A stretch of DNA of 64,000 nt from Streptococcaceae bacterium (lineage in GTDB: Bacteria; Bacillota; Bacilli; Lactobacillales; Streptococcaceae), in NCBI GenBank assembly GCA_031253335.1, contig JAIRWF010000010.1, positions 83,090-147,089 on the forward strand, given 5' to 3'. The translations under genes were made by a program, and so were the position numbers. Positions 50,846-60,735 of this stretch are shown one piece after another (the first letter of the stretch is position 1; every line of letters begins with the position of its first letter). Under the pieces are notes generated by a model, which made no database searches, was not told where the DNA came from, and was given only the letters and a program-made list of their open reading frames with translations.

Positions 50846-53086
50846 ATGAAAAGCTCGCGTTTTAAAAAGTGGCTACCAAATCTCAATACTCGTGTTGGAC
50901 TTGTTTGGGCTTCTGTCTTTTTCATCTGGCTCAAGACGATGATTGCCTATTTCTTTGTTTTTAATCATCTGCATAGTGCAGACCTACAAGACTACCTCTT
51001 GATGATTGTCAATCCAATCGGCTTTACCGCTATTTTTATTGCTTTATCCCTGTTTATTTCGCGGACTGCTCTTTTTTATACGGCGATTGGGTTTTGGAAC
51101 TTTTTTGGTACCCTTCTTGTCTATGGTAATGTCGTCTATTACCGTGAATTCGCAGATTTTCTCTCCATCAACACCCTGACAGGTGGTGCTGGAATGATGG
51201 GAAAAGGTTTTGATTACAGTGCGATTCCTGTGCAACCTCTGGATTTTATTTATTGGCTCGATATTATTATCATTGTTGTCTTATTTTTACTCAAAAAAAT
51301 CAAGATTGATCAAGAGCCTTACGGTCGCAGCAAGTCATTCCGTCAGCTGACGATTGCCGTGATGATTTTCATGTTGACCTTTATGGGAGCTGATATGACT
51401 GAGCACCGTCTCGTCTCGCGTCAAGCACAGTACGATGACACCTATGTCGTACGCTATCTAGGACTTGGTCCTTGGCTTGTGACCGATGGCTGGTACACCC
51501 ACGTCGCAAATGAAGCAAGAAACATGGCCTCGAAGTCCGACTTTACCAAGGTTCAGCAGTACATTGCCGCAAACCGTTACCTCGCACCAAACGTCTCTGT
51601 GTATGGGAAAGATAAAAATAAAAATCTCATTGTCATTCACCTGGAGAGTTTCCAGCAGGATTTGATTGATAAATCCATTGATGGAAAGCCTGTCACGCCA
51701 TTCTTAGACTCGCTTTATCACTCCAACTCCACAATAGCATTTTCCAACTTCTTCAATCAAGTCGGCCAAGGTAAAACCTCAGATGCCGAAAATATGCTTG
51801 AAACTTCGACCTTTGGCTTACCAACGGGCTCTCTTTTCCAGTCTTTAGGCTCGACACAGACTTTCCAAGCCATGCCTGCCATCCTTAACCAAACAGAAGG
51901 CTATAGCTCTGCCGTCTTTCATGGTAATGTTGGGACCTTCTACAATCGTGTCAACGTTTATCGGAACATGGGCTATCAGAACTTCTTTGATCAGAGTTTC
52001 TGGAGCCTCAACTCTCAGGACTCAACCGCTTGGGGTCTCAAAGACAAAGATCTTTTCTATGACTCGGTTCCCTACCTTGAGCAACTTCAGCAGCCTTTTT
52101 ACGTCAAGTATCTCACGGTTACGAACCATACCCCTTTTACAGGCCTCACTGAAAATGAACTCGATCCAAACTTTAAGACCGTCAACTCAGGTGATCCGAT
52201 TGTAGATAATTACTTCCTGACAGCTCACTATCTGGATCAGTCTGTGGAGGAGTTCTTTAACTACCTCAAAGCCTCAGGTCTTTATAACAAGTCTATCATC
52301 GTGATTTACGGGGATCACTACGGGATTTCAGGTTCTGATGACAAGTTCTACCTTCCTTATCTCGGCCAGACGAATGTTTCCTCAGCGCCTCTTGCTTCAT
52401 CAAGCAGCTCGAGTTCCTCATCAGAAGACGCAAAAGCAAGCACCGCACCAACCTGGAACGACTATGATGAGGCGATGATGCAACGTGTGCCGTTCATGAT
52501 TGTCACCCCTGGCTCAACAGATGGTTATATCAACAACGAGTTTGCCGGCGAGATTGATGTCATGCCAACCCTTGAACACCTCTTAGGCATCTCCACACAA
52601 AACTACATTCAGTTTGGACAAGACCTGTTCGCAAAGGGTCGTCAGCAGTTTGTTGCCCTGCGTAACCGTGGCTTTATTACCCCGACCATCACCGAGCCAA
52701 ATCCTGCGAGCAACGAGTTTTATGACACCACAACAGGTCAGCAGATTACCCCAACCGCCTCTCAAGTGGCCTATATCAATGAGATTCAGACCAAAGTCAA
52801 CACCATGCTCAATATGTCTGATGCGCTCAACAGTGAGGATCTCCTGCGTTTCTATACACCAGCTGGCTTTACGCCTGTCAATGCCTCCAACTATACCTAT
52901 ACAGTATCGGCTACTCAAAAGCGACTCAAACAGATTGAGGATAGCCTTAAAGCCAAATCTACTTCGCTTTACTCTGAGAATCATAATGTCTCGACACAAA
53001 GTCTCTATCAATCTGATGAACCTGGCATGATTAAATCAAAATCAGCCTTAGCTATAGCCAGCTCCTCATCGAAAGGAGGCAAATGA
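50846..53086 (+). CDS. ltaS: LtaS-like lipoteichoic acid synthase / polyglycerol-phosphate transferase
   Basis: A 746-residue membrane enzyme. Five N-terminal helices (to about 200) are followed by an extracellular sulfatase-fold domain with IVIHLESFQQ near 263 (metal Glu), VGQGKTSDAEN near 309-317 (catalytic Thr) and IYGDHYG near 489. It polymerises glycerol phosphate from phosphatidylglycerol onto a lipid anchor. A Ser-rich insertion (about 515-535) interrupts the domain between YGDHYG and VPFMIVTPG. The C-terminal tail is long and Ser/Lys-rich. First gene of the envelope operon; the next ORF overlaps its stop by four bases. Confidence 0.92.
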   Translation: MKSSRFKKWLPNLNTRVGLVWASVFFIWLKTMIAYFFVFNHLHSADLQDYLLMIVNPIGFTAIFIALSLFISRTALFYTAIGFWNFFGTLLVYGNVVYYREFADFLSINTLTGGAGMMGKGFDYSAIPVQPLDFIYWLDIIIIVVLFLLKKIKIDQEPYGRSKSFRQLTIAVMIFMLTFMGADMTEHRLVSRQAQYDDTYVVRYLGLGPWLVTDGWYTHVANEARNMASKSDFTKVQQYIAANRYLAPNVSVYGKDKNKNLIVIHLESFQQDLIDKSIDGKPVTPFLDSLYHSNSTIAFSNFFNQVGQGKTSDAENMLETSTFGLPTGSLFQSLGSTQTFQAMPAILNQTEGYSSAVFHGNVGTFYNRVNVYRNMGYQNFFDQSFWSLNSQDSTAWGLKDKDLFYDSVPYLEQLQQPFYVKYLTVTNHTPFTGLTENELDPNFKTVNSGDPIVDNYFLTAHYLDQSVEEFFNYLKASGLYNKSIIVIYGDHYGISGSDDKFYLPYLGQTNVSSAPLASSSSSSSSSEDAKASTAPTWNDYDEAMMQRVPFMIVTPGSTDGYINNEFAGEIDVMPTLEHLLGISTQNYIQFGQDLFAKGRQQFVALRNRGFITPTITEPNPASNEFYDTTTGQQITPTASQVAYINEIQTKVNTMLNMSDALNSEDLLRFYTPAGFTPVNASNYTYTVSATQKRLKQIEDSLKAKSTSLYSENHNVSTQSLYQSDEPGMIKSKSALAIASSSSKGGK

Positions 53087-53517
53087 TGCAATCTGGTTAT
53101 TATCAACCGCTCCATGCCTCTTTCAAGCTTGCTTGGATGTGGTGGATCAGCCTTTTCGCCTTTCAGCAGGTCCTTTTCTACGAGAATAACATGAGTTTCA
53201 ACTGGTTTATTTGGATTATCACAGCGGCTGTTATTATCTATCTCTATGTATTGATTCGCCAGCGTCGCTTCTTTGCCTCCAAGCACCATCTTTACTTTAC
53301 ACGCGATTACAGGCTTGCGATGAGTGAATTCGCATGTGAGGAGCTTGAAAATGTGGTGATTTCAGACTTACGTTTTATGTTTGACTATGAGGGAAAAACC
53401 TATCATTATCTCATCATCGGGCAGTCCAATCGTTTTTTACAGGAACTATTAGAGGAGAATCATGTTGCCTACAGTCATACCCAACGAAAAGCTAAAAAAG
53501 AAGCCAAAAAAGCTTAA
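53083..53517 (+). CDS. Small two-helix membrane protein, possibly EbsA family
   Basis: A 144-residue protein with two hydrophobic segments near the N-terminus (about 15-33 and 40-58), then a soluble part with YHYLIIGQSNRFLQELLEEN and a Lys-rich end. In layout and size it resembles EbsA-type (enterococcal surface-antigen regulator) proteins, but I cannot confirm this. The ATG overlaps the LtaS stop, and its last 56 bases overlap the next gene, so it is translated as part of the operon. A partner or regulator of LtaS-like activity is a guess from position. Confidence 0.55.
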   Translation: MMQSGYYQPLHASFKLAWMWWISLFAFQQVLFYENNMSFNWFIWIITAAVIIYLYVLIRQRRFFASKHHLYFTRDYRLAMSEFACEELENVVISDLRFMFDYEGKTYHYLIIGQSNRFLQELLEENHVAYSHTQRKAKKEAKKA

Positions 53518-55048
53518 AGCCATTGCGCTTGGGCTTTTTGTCTTCATCTGGATTTTGATCAATGTCTTTGTGATTCCACAAATGCCGCATTGGTCGTTTA
53601 AGTATGTCCTAGCACTTCTTTTGGGAAATTTGTGTATCGGAATTGCGGGTGCTTATCTTTATTTTTTAGGCTACGTAGCAGCACACCTGGAAAGCTTTTC
53701 TCGTTATTATCGTCGGACTTTTTGGCTTTTGGGGCTTGCCCTTTTGGTTGTTCCTTTTTTCTTTATTTTGCATGTGCCAGATAGTGCACACAACTGGGAT
53801 TTTTTCCAGCTTTACCGCAATATCACGACATTAAAGGGGGCTTCATTTAGCCATCTACCTGTCAATCAGCACTATGGTGATTTATCAGGCCTTATGTATT
53901 ACTGGACCTATCCCAACCAGCAGTTTTATGCCATTCTTTTAAACCGCTTCTTTGGTCCCATGACAAATCTTTTCCCACCGATCTGGGCGATGACTTTTGT
54001 GGGGGGACTTTTGACCTCTGCGTCTGTTCTTGGTATGTCGCGCATCGTGCGGCTCCTCTCAAGTGAGAAAGTGGCAACTCTTTTTAACGTGGCTGCCTTT
54101 GGCTTTGGCCCGTTCTTTGTCTTTGGCGCACTTCTTTATACAGATACCGCAACACTACCTTTTGTTGTCTTTGGGCTCTTGTTTATGCTTTGGGCGTTGC
54201 GAAAGACAGAGTGGCAGAAACGCCTTTTGTGGTGGGGGCTTGCTCTTGTGCTTATTTTCGTAGGCTACTTGATCAAACCGACGGTTGCAATTATCCTCGT
54301 TGCAGCGCTTTTGTGGCTTGTCCTTGAAAAACGCTGGCGAGAGCTTTTACTTGTCATTCCTTTGGCACTTGTTTTATTTGTCGCTGTAGATACAGGTGGA
54401 AAAGCTGTGATTGCCTCTGAACCTGCCTTTTCACAACAAAAAAATGAGACTTATAATCTGCCCCTCTGGCACTGGGTCACGATGTCTTTTGCCCCAGATA
54501 ATAAGACAGGGGGCTACAATCATGCAGTGCTCATCTACTCCATGTCTTATGAAGGCAAAGCAGCTAAAACAAAGGCTGACCAAGCGCTCCTCATAAAAAA
54601 TTTACAAAAAGAGGGTGTTTCTGGCGTCTTGCTGCAGCTCTGGCGAAAGATTGTTTATACCTGGTTTAATGGCGATTTGAATGACTTCTTTTATACCTAT
54701 CGTCACGCCAACCCGTTTGTGAATACCTTCTTTGACTTTACGACTTGGGAGCCCAATAAGGCCGTAGGCAATCTTCCTGGTTGGCTGTTGACACGTGCTT
54801 CGCAGATGTTTTATTGGTTCTTGATGTTACCCTTTCTTTTTTACGAGATTGGTCTTTCGCTCTGGAAAAAGCGCCACAGCGAGTGGTTTATTCTGGCGTT
54901 GTCTGTCGTTGGACTTACGGGATTTTTACTCCTTTGGGAGGCAAATTCGCGCTATCTGTATAACTTTAGTCCGGTGCTCATTGCCCTTGCTGTGATGGGA
55001 CTGATAGATTTTTTATCAGGGAGGAAAAAGCATGACCTTTCTGACTAA
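53462..55048 (+). CDS. GT-C fold membrane glycosyltransferase (copy A)
   Basis: A 528-residue protein with about 11-12 helices and a large loop after helix 1 holding VPDSAHNWDFFQLYRN, where the Asp is the likely GT-C catalytic residue. Shared segments with the next gene: GALLYTDTATLPFVV, IKPTVAIILVA, LPLWHWVTMSF and LWEANSRYLYNFSP, so the two are paralogues. GT-C enzymes move sugars from polyprenyl-phosphate carriers onto outside acceptors. The start at 53462 has GAGGAG four bases upstream and overlaps the previous gene by 56 bases. Substrate unknown; wall or teichoic acid decoration inferred from LtaS and GtrB in the operon. Confidence 0.75.
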   Translation: MLPTVIPNEKLKKKPKKLKAIALGLFVFIWILINVFVIPQMPHWSFKYVLALLLGNLCIGIAGAYLYFLGYVAAHLESFSRYYRRTFWLLGLALLVVPFFFILHVPDSAHNWDFFQLYRNITTLKGASFSHLPVNQHYGDLSGLMYYWTYPNQQFYAILLNRFFGPMTNLFPPIWAMTFVGGLLTSASVLGMSRIVRLLSSEKVATLFNVAAFGFGPFFVFGALLYTDTATLPFVVFGLLFMLWALRKTEWQKRLLWWGLALVLIFVGYLIKPTVAIILVAALLWLVLEKRWRELLLVIPLALVLFVAVDTGGKAVIASEPAFSQQKNETYNLPLWHWVTMSFAPDNKTGGYNHAVLIYSMSYEGKAAKTKADQALLIKNLQKEGVSGVLLQLWRKIVYTWFNGDLNDFFYTYRHANPFVNTFFDFTTWEPNKAVGNLPGWLLTRASQMFYWFLMLPFLFYEIGLSLWKKRHSEWFILALSVVGLTGFLLLWEANSRYLYNFSPVLIALAVMGLIDFLSGRKKHDLSD

Positions 55049-57134
55049 AGCCTTACGGCGTGTTCTCATTGCCCTCTTTGGTGCTGCGACAGTCATCATG
55101 CTCGTCCAGCCTTTTAGTAATGTCGGCTTTGTAGAGCCTTTATCAGTGCTTATCTTTGCGGTGGGACTCTTTTTTGTCTTACGTTTTTGCTACCAAAAGC
55201 TCTCAGTCTGGGAAGTAAAAAGGCTGAAGCTTCTTTTGTGGGGGCTTTTTATCGTATTTATCGGCGTCCAAATCCTCTGGGTCAATCTCGCGCATCCTGA
55301 GCTTTTTGGAGACCCATGGCATGTGCAAATGCAGGCGACACGGCTTGCTCGCGGGGACACAAATTGGGACATTTGGATACGGATGTATCCGAATTTGGCA
55401 CCGCTTGTAGCACTTGATCTGGCCTTTATCAAAGTATCTAGCTTTTTGCATGTGTCTTATTATGCGATTTATTTCTCCTTTAATATCCTTGTCAATACAG
55501 CGATTTGGGGGGTTGTTGCACGTTTTCTCTGGCGGAAAAAAGCTGTCCTTGGCGTAATGGCAATGGGGCTTATCCTTGTCATGCCGTATAGCAACGACTT
55601 TCTTGTTGCGGTGGGCTACTCGGATGGACTTGCAATTTTGTGCTTGGTGGCGATGGTAACTTTGTTTGATAGAGCTTTCGCACGACGGCAGGCACGTATC
55701 TGGGAAGTGGTTGTGTTTGGCATGTTGTTCGTAATTGGCTTTTTAATGCGTCCAAATGTGGTGGTTATCCTTGTTGCCTTAATCATCTTAGGGCTTATGG
55801 CTTGGGTCCGACGGAGTGAGTTTAGCTCGCTCTGGAAGACTTGTCTTCTTTTTTTGCTAGCAGGAATTGCAGGGATTGCGCTTGCGGTCGGTGCGGGAAA
55901 AGCGATTGATCAGGGGCTTCATTTTGATACGTCGCAGGGTTTGCCGACACTTCACTGGGTCTATATGGGGCTCAATGAGCGCAATGCTGGGGAATACAAT
56001 GCGGTGGATCGTGACTACTCACTCTATCATAGGGGTTATCCAACGGCTAAAGCAGCCGATGAGGCAGGAATCGTAGAACGTCTCAAATCAGAAAATGTCT
56101 CTATCGTGGGGCTTTGGTTCGCTAAGTTTGCGACGCTCTGGTCAGAAGGAACCATGCAGACGACGACGGACTATCAGTATTTTAATGAGACCTATAACTG
56201 GGCTTTTGGTCCGTCTTGGTTGATTCAAAATGTGGGGGCGATTAATATCCTTCTGCAGACTTATGCGAAGGCTTTAGTTGGTGTCTTGCTCTTTGCCATT
56301 TTTTATAATGTGTGGCGTTTAAAGCGTGACTTGCTCTCGAGCTGGGGCCTAGCCCTTCTTGGTATCATGGGGGTATCGCTCTTTCATACCCTCTTGTGGG
56401 AGGTAAAACCGCGCTATCAGCTGATGACACTTGGTCTTTTAGTCATCGCAGCGGTTTGGAGTTTTGAGGGGATTTTCGCAAAAGAAAGTCAGTTTACCCT
56501 TTTTGAAAAGCGGCGAAAGGTTTTGCGGGTGGGGCTTATTGTCAGTTCGATCGTTTCTCTTGGGCTCATGGCAACTGTGATGCAGCTGCAACCCAAGCAG
56601 GCAATTGTGGTCGCAGCACAGCAGCATCCAACGGATCTCTATGGCTATGCAGCAGATGATTTGACGCTTTCGCCAGGTGAGTCGCTTTCGCAGACGGTGG
56701 TCTTGCCTGCAGCGGCTGATCATCTCAATCTCTCAACGGGGACGACGGCGAATATGACCTTACGCATAAAAAAGCTGTCGGGCACAGTGGTTCCTTTTGA
56801 ACTGCCCAAAGACTGGACAAAGCCAATTAATCCGTCTTTTGGAGCGCTCGCTGAGTCAAGACCGACGCAAAATCTTGATGTCAGTCTTTCCGCGGGGACT
56901 TATCAGCTTGTTGTGACGAATACGAGTGGTAAGCGCGCAAGTATTGAAGCAGTGCTTGATACAACGACGCTTGATCTGCCTAAAAAGCAACTCATCAAGC
57001 TGCCTGACGGGCAGACGGCATCCTTTGACTATATCTTCTCCCAGACGGAAAAAGAAGTGAAATATCCAGTCCTGCTTATTGTCTTGTTTGCTTGCTTGAT
57101 GCTGCTTGTGAATCTTTTGGTGGGGGTTTTGTGA
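55032..57134 (+). CDS. GT-C fold membrane glycosyltransferase with C-terminal outside domain (copy B)
   Basis: A 700-residue paralogue of copy A. The catalytic-loop region is HPELFGDPWHVQMQATRLAR, followed by AVGYSDGLAIL, MRPNVVVILVA, LPTLHWVYMGLNE and LWEVKPRYQLMTLG. About 11 helices are followed by a beta-rich extracytoplasmic domain (about 535-665) and a last membrane helix, an addition not found in copy A. The C-terminal domain may bind the growing polymer. Start 55032 has AGGGAGG upstream and overlaps copy A by 17 bases. The acceptor and sugar are not readable from sequence. Confidence 0.75.
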   Translation: MTFLTKALRRVLIALFGAATVIMLVQPFSNVGFVEPLSVLIFAVGLFFVLRFCYQKLSVWEVKRLKLLLWGLFIVFIGVQILWVNLAHPELFGDPWHVQMQATRLARGDTNWDIWIRMYPNLAPLVALDLAFIKVSSFLHVSYYAIYFSFNILVNTAIWGVVARFLWRKKAVLGVMAMGLILVMPYSNDFLVAVGYSDGLAILCLVAMVTLFDRAFARRQARIWEVVVFGMLFVIGFLMRPNVVVILVALIILGLMAWVRRSEFSSLWKTCLLFLLAGIAGIALAVGAGKAIDQGLHFDTSQGLPTLHWVYMGLNERNAGEYNAVDRDYSLYHRGYPTAKAADEAGIVERLKSENVSIVGLWFAKFATLWSEGTMQTTTDYQYFNETYNWAFGPSWLIQNVGAINILLQTYAKALVGVLLFAIFYNVWRLKRDLLSSWGLALLGIMGVSLFHTLLWEVKPRYQLMTLGLLVIAAVWSFEGIFAKESQFTLFEKRRKVLRVGLIVSSIVSLGLMATVMQLQPKQAIVVAAQQHPTDLYGYAADDLTLSPGESLSQTVVLPAAADHLNLSTGTTANMTLRIKKLSGTVVPFELPKDWTKPINPSFGALAESRPTQNLDVSLSAGTYQLVVTNTSGKRASIEAVLDTTTLDLPKKQLIKLPDGQTASFDYIFSQTEKEVKYPVLLIVLFACLMLLVNLLVGVL

Positions 57135-58252
57135 TGCGCTGGGGGGTGAAAATCGGGCTAGTCGTATTGGCTGCACTTGTTGTGGGCTTTTTCGTGCAAA
57201 AGGAGACTTTCTTCTATCATACGCCTGTGGCAAAGATTGTCTCGGTCTCTAATCAGCAGTCTGTGGTCACTGACGACTATGGCAACCAGGACACGCAGGT
57301 TGTGCAAAGGCTGTCGTTACAAATGCTTAATGGAAATAAGGAACATTTAACGCTAAGCAATACGGCGAATCGCTCACAAGCAACTGGGCAAGTCTATGAA
57401 AATGGGCAGTTGGTACTACTTTCTGGGGCGAATGCAGGTGCGCAGATTGTCAGTCTCAAACGCGATGGCGTGATAGTAGGTTTGGTCGTGCTATTTGTGG
57501 GGCTTTTGGGGCTATTTTTGGGGCGACGCGCATCGCTTTTTGTGGGACTTTCGTTGCTTTTGAATTTGCTTTATTTTGTGGTCGTTGTGGCCTTTACACT
57601 ATCTGGAGTCTTGCCTGTCCTTGTTTTATTTGCGGTGCTTGCGGTGGTTTTTGCTGCAAGTTCACTTGTGTTTGTACTGGGGCTGACGCGACAGGCATTA
57701 GACAGTTTTGTTTCGACGCTTGTGACGACTGCGCTGACCTTTGGGCTAACTCTACTTGTACTTGCACTCACGGGAAACAATGGGGTGCATTTTGAATTCG
57801 CAAATTACGTAACGGAAAATCCAGAGGTGTTCTTTTTTGTGGGGGCACTTATTTCTGTGCTTGGTGCTATCATGGACGGTGTTTGTGATATTGTAGCGGG
57901 ACTTTATGCGATGGCAAGGCAAGGTGGGGCAAGTCAGGCACAGTATTTTAAGAGTGGGCTTGCAATTGGGCGGGAGATTACGGGGACGCTGACGAATGTA
58001 CTGTTTATGATTTTTTTGGCTGAGACGATGCCGATGGCGCTGCTTCTCTTAAAAAACGGGAATGATTGGAGCTATATTGCAACGATTGCAATGAATCTGG
58101 GGCTGTTGCAGACCTTGATTGCGGCGATTGGGATTGTGCTTGCAGTCCCTGTGACGGCATTCTGGGTTAGCAGGCGTTTGGGGCGTTTGGCGGCTGACGA
58201 CCTTAATAAGCTCCAAGTGTCGGGACTTGAGAAGGAGGGCTTAGATGAATAG
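57134..58252 (+). CDS. yibE: YibE/F family membrane protein (first of pair)
   Basis: A 372-residue protein started at ATG 57134, which overlaps the previous stop by one base (TGATG). One N-terminal helix, an outside beta domain (about 30-125, VSNQQSVVTDDYGNQDTQVV) and seven or eight helices with the YibE/F core: GALISVLGAIMDGVCDIVAG and GREITGTLTNVLFMIFLAET. The family is widespread in Firmicutes, always as two adjacent genes, and has no known biochemical role. Here it stands inside a polymer-decoration operon that lacks an obvious flippase. Confidence 0.85.
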   Translation: MRWGVKIGLVVLAALVVGFFVQKETFFYHTPVAKIVSVSNQQSVVTDDYGNQDTQVVQRLSLQMLNGNKEHLTLSNTANRSQATGQVYENGQLVLLSGANAGAQIVSLKRDGVIVGLVVLFVGLLGLFLGRRASLFVGLSLLLNLLYFVVVVAFTLSGVLPVLVLFAVLAVVFAASSLVFVLGLTRQALDSFVSTLVTTALTFGLTLLVLALTGNNGVHFEFANYVTENPEVFFFVGALISVLGAIMDGVCDIVAGLYAMARQGGASQAQYFKSGLAIGREITGTLTNVLFMIFLAETMPMALLLLKNGNDWSYIATIAMNLGLLQTLIAAIGIVLAVPVTAFWVSRRLGRLAADDLNKLQVSGLEKEGLDE

Positions 58253-59147
58253 TTTAGTGCTTCTTTTTGGCATCTTGGTCGTGCTACTCCTCCTTGTGAC
58301 GGGACGTCAAGGGTTGCGAAACCTGCTGGGGTTGCTGCTGAATCTGGGGCTGTTGTTTTTTTTGATGACGCTCATCAGCTGGAAAGTGAATGCGGTGCTT
58401 GCAGGAGCGGTGCTGGGCGTTTTGATGCTTGCGATTGCGATTTTTATGAGTTCGGACGATACGAAGACCACGGCGATAGCGTTTAAGGCCAGTTTGTTGG
58501 TGCTTGCGGGCGTGTTGATTTTGGCGCTTGTTGTGCAGCATCTGGGGCAGTTTCAGGGCTTTGCGGGCGAGGATAATGAGAGCCTTGAAGAATTATCGCT
58601 TGCGGTGGGCTTGAATTTTGGAGATGTTGCGATTGTGGTCATGTTGATCTCTGCTCTGGGAGCGGTTGCTGAGGCTGCGATGGCTGTGACGGCTGATTTG
58701 ATGGAGCTCGTGCGGCAATCAAGTCTCGAAGACGGGCTGTCAAATTTGACAGAAACTGCTGGAGGTGAAAAATCAGATTTGACGGGTCTGTCAAAGGCAG
58801 CTGAGAGCGAGAAAATAGGCTTGACGGCTGTATCAGAGGTTGTGGCGGGCGAAAAAAAAGGCTTGTCAAATTTGACAGCTGAAGATTTGGCGCATCACAG
58901 GCGGATTGTAAGCCGTCAAATCGCGGGAACGGCCTTAAATACGTTATTTTTCACGATGCTGGGTACATCTGTGGCGTTGATTCTGTGGATGGTGCGGCTA
59001 GGCTATACACCAGCAGCACTTTTGAACTCCAAACTTTTGATGATGGATGTCGTCACAATGCTCATTGGCATGCTTGGAATTCTCCTTGTGATTTGGCTTT
59101 CGGGGCATTATGTTATAATGGAATTTGAAAACTCACAGGATGACTAA
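58245..59147 (+). CDS. yibF: YibE/F family membrane protein (second of pair)
   Basis: A 300-residue partner of the preceding gene, overlapping it by eight bases with a perfect AAGGAGG site. Seven or eight helices; the core ALGAVAEAAMAVTADLMELV matches the paired family member. Between two helices a cytoplasmic loop (about 160-220) is low-complexity and made of SNLT, SDLT, IGLT and GLSNLT units separated by GEK and SEK, encoded by two exact copies and several half-sites of the dispersed palindrome. This loop looks like an expansion of the repeat rather than a conserved domain. Confidence 0.85.
   Translation: MNSLVLLFGILVVLLLLVTGRQGLRNLLGLLLNLGLLFFLMTLISWKVNAVLAGAVLGVLMLAIAIFMSSDDTKTTAIAFKASLLVLAGVLILALVVQHLGQFQGFAGEDNESLEELSLAVGLNFGDVAIVVMLISALGAVAEAAMAVTADLMELVRQSSLEDGLSNLTETAGGEKSDLTGLSKAAESEKIGLTAVSEVVAGEKKGLSNLTAEDLAHHRRIVSRQIAGTALNTLFFTMLGTSVALILWMVRLGYTPAALLNSKLLMMDVVTMLIGMLGILLVIWLSGHYVIMEFENSQDD
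58738..58751. repeat. Dispersed palindrome TGTCAAATTTGACA, exact copy 10
   Basis: Start of the low-complexity loop in the second YibE/F gene (GLSNLTETA). Confidence 0.85.
58864..58877. repeat. Dispersed palindrome TGTCAAATTTGACA, exact copy 11
   Basis: End of the same loop (GLSNLTAED), 126 bp after copy 10. Between them lie ATTTGACGG and CTGTCAAAG half-sites near 58776-58792. Confidence 0.85.
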
Positions 59148-60735
59148 TTGGCTCACGCACATTTCTAAACGTTCAATTTTGCTGATTGCAATCGCTTTTG
59201 TGAGCATTTTAATTTATTCAAAATCTTCGCCGCTTTATTTCACAAATAATTGGGTGGATCCAAACGCCTACATGACCGTGGGACGTGGGATTCTACATGG
59301 TCTTGTACCCTATCGCGACTTGTTTGAGCAAAAAGGGCCGCTTTTATATTTCATTCATGCAATCGCTGCACTTTTTGGAAATAATTTTTTTGGTGTCTTT
59401 CTCATCGAGGGTGTCCTCATGAGTGCGAATCTTCTGATTTTCTACCAACTGGCGAAATTATTTTTGAACGAGATGGCAGCTTTATTTACCACCTTTTTTC
59501 TGCCTTTTCTCTTGGTCAATTACAGCTGGTTCCAGTCGGGCGATTCGGCCGAGGAGTTCGCTGTGCCTGCGATTTTGTATGTGATCTATCTGATTTTTGC
59601 TAAAGTTGGGCGTGAGATTAGCCTAAGCGCACGCGATTTCTACGTTTTAGGACTTCTCACAGCTTATCTTTTTTGGATTAAATACACGACAACAGGTGCA
59701 TTGATTGGCTTTTTCCTGTTTGTGGGGATTTACCTCCTGCTCAAGAGATCCTGGCGAGAGCTTGGGATTGCCGTGGCGACGAGCTTTATGGGGATGCTCA
59801 CGCTGACGCTCCCGATTTTACTGTATTTTGCGCTAAATGATGCTCTGGAGTCGCTGTTTAACGTGTATTTTGTCTTCAACATGACTTCCTACTCAGGAGA
59901 TACAAGCTTTCTCGGGCGCATGACAAACATCTGGGGCGTGTTGACCTACTATGGAAGCCTCCACCCCCTTGCCTTCGGCCTCGGGACTTTAGGCGTTGTT
60001 GTTGTTCTTATCATTGCAACGACTGGCGTCTCCAGGCTTTTCCACGTCAATCGCCTGCAAAATAAGCACCTTGCCAATAGTCTATTTCTTGTATGCTTTG
60101 TAACCACGGTGATTGGGCAATTTTACGGCGGGCGTGCCTATGGCTACTATCTTTTTGTCCTCGTCCCTTTTGCGGCTTTTGGGATGATTGGCATCGGCCT
60201 TATTGTGAGCCGTTGGACGAGCTTTACAAGTCTCAAAAAATATTATAAAATAAGCTACAGTGTCTCAATCCTTTTGGCGATTCTATTACCTCTCTCGGTC
60301 AATATCAACATCGCCTACTCGAGACTCAACCCAAACAACACTGACCGCTACGACAATGTCCCAGGAAAGCCTGCAAATGCAACCACTGAAAGCGCCCAGG
60401 ATGAGTTTGCAAAGATTATTGACAAAGTGCCAAACTCAACCCTTCTCAACTACCAATGGCTTGATTGGGGCTTCTACCTTGCGGCAGATAAGATTCCAGT
60501 CACTTATTATTTTGAACAGCAAAATGTGGATTACAATGTTTACCCTCAAAATACCGATGCCCAGAATCAGTATGTGGCAGAAGGCCTTACAACCTTCGTC
60601 GTCTGTGAACAAGCACCCAATGTGCATTCGCTTCTAGCTGAGCATTACACGATGGTCGCAAGCCACACCCAGACAAGCGAAGGTGGCGTGAACACCTATT
60701 ACTTATACGAATTAAAAACGATGGAGAACTCATGA
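59140..60735 (+). CDS. GT-C / GT39-like membrane glycosyltransferase
   Basis: A 531-residue multi-helix protein. The first outside loop reads NNWVDPNAYMTVGRGILHGL, then VPYRDLFEQKGPLLYFIHAI, the classic DP..Y/D.F..KGP pattern of family 39-like transferases, and about 10 further helices follow before a C-terminal outside domain. It would transfer a sugar from the polyprenyl phosphate made by the next gene product to an external acceptor. The start is taken as ATG 59140 with AGG upstream; an in-frame TTG at 59125 is less likely. A TGTTATAAT lies at 59108-59116, a possible internal promoter. It overlaps gtrB by four bases. Confidence 0.8.
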   Translation: MTNWLTHISKRSILLIAIAFVSILIYSKSSPLYFTNNWVDPNAYMTVGRGILHGLVPYRDLFEQKGPLLYFIHAIAALFGNNFFGVFLIEGVLMSANLLIFYQLAKLFLNEMAALFTTFFLPFLLVNYSWFQSGDSAEEFAVPAILYVIYLIFAKVGREISLSARDFYVLGLLTAYLFWIKYTTTGALIGFFLFVGIYLLLKRSWRELGIAVATSFMGMLTLTLPILLYFALNDALESLFNVYFVFNMTSYSGDTSFLGRMTNIWGVLTYYGSLHPLAFGLGTLGVVVVLIIATTGVSRLFHVNRLQNKHLANSLFLVCFVTTVIGQFYGGRAYGYYLFVLVPFAAFGMIGIGLIVSRWTSFTSLKKYYKISYSVSILLAILLPLSVNINIAYSRLNPNNTDRYDNVPGKPANATTESAQDEFAKIIDKVPNSTLLNYQWLDWGFYLAADKIPVTYYFEQQNVDYNVYPQNTDAQNQYVAEGLTTFVVCEQAPNVHSLLAEHYTMVASHTQTSEGGVNTYYLYELKTMENS

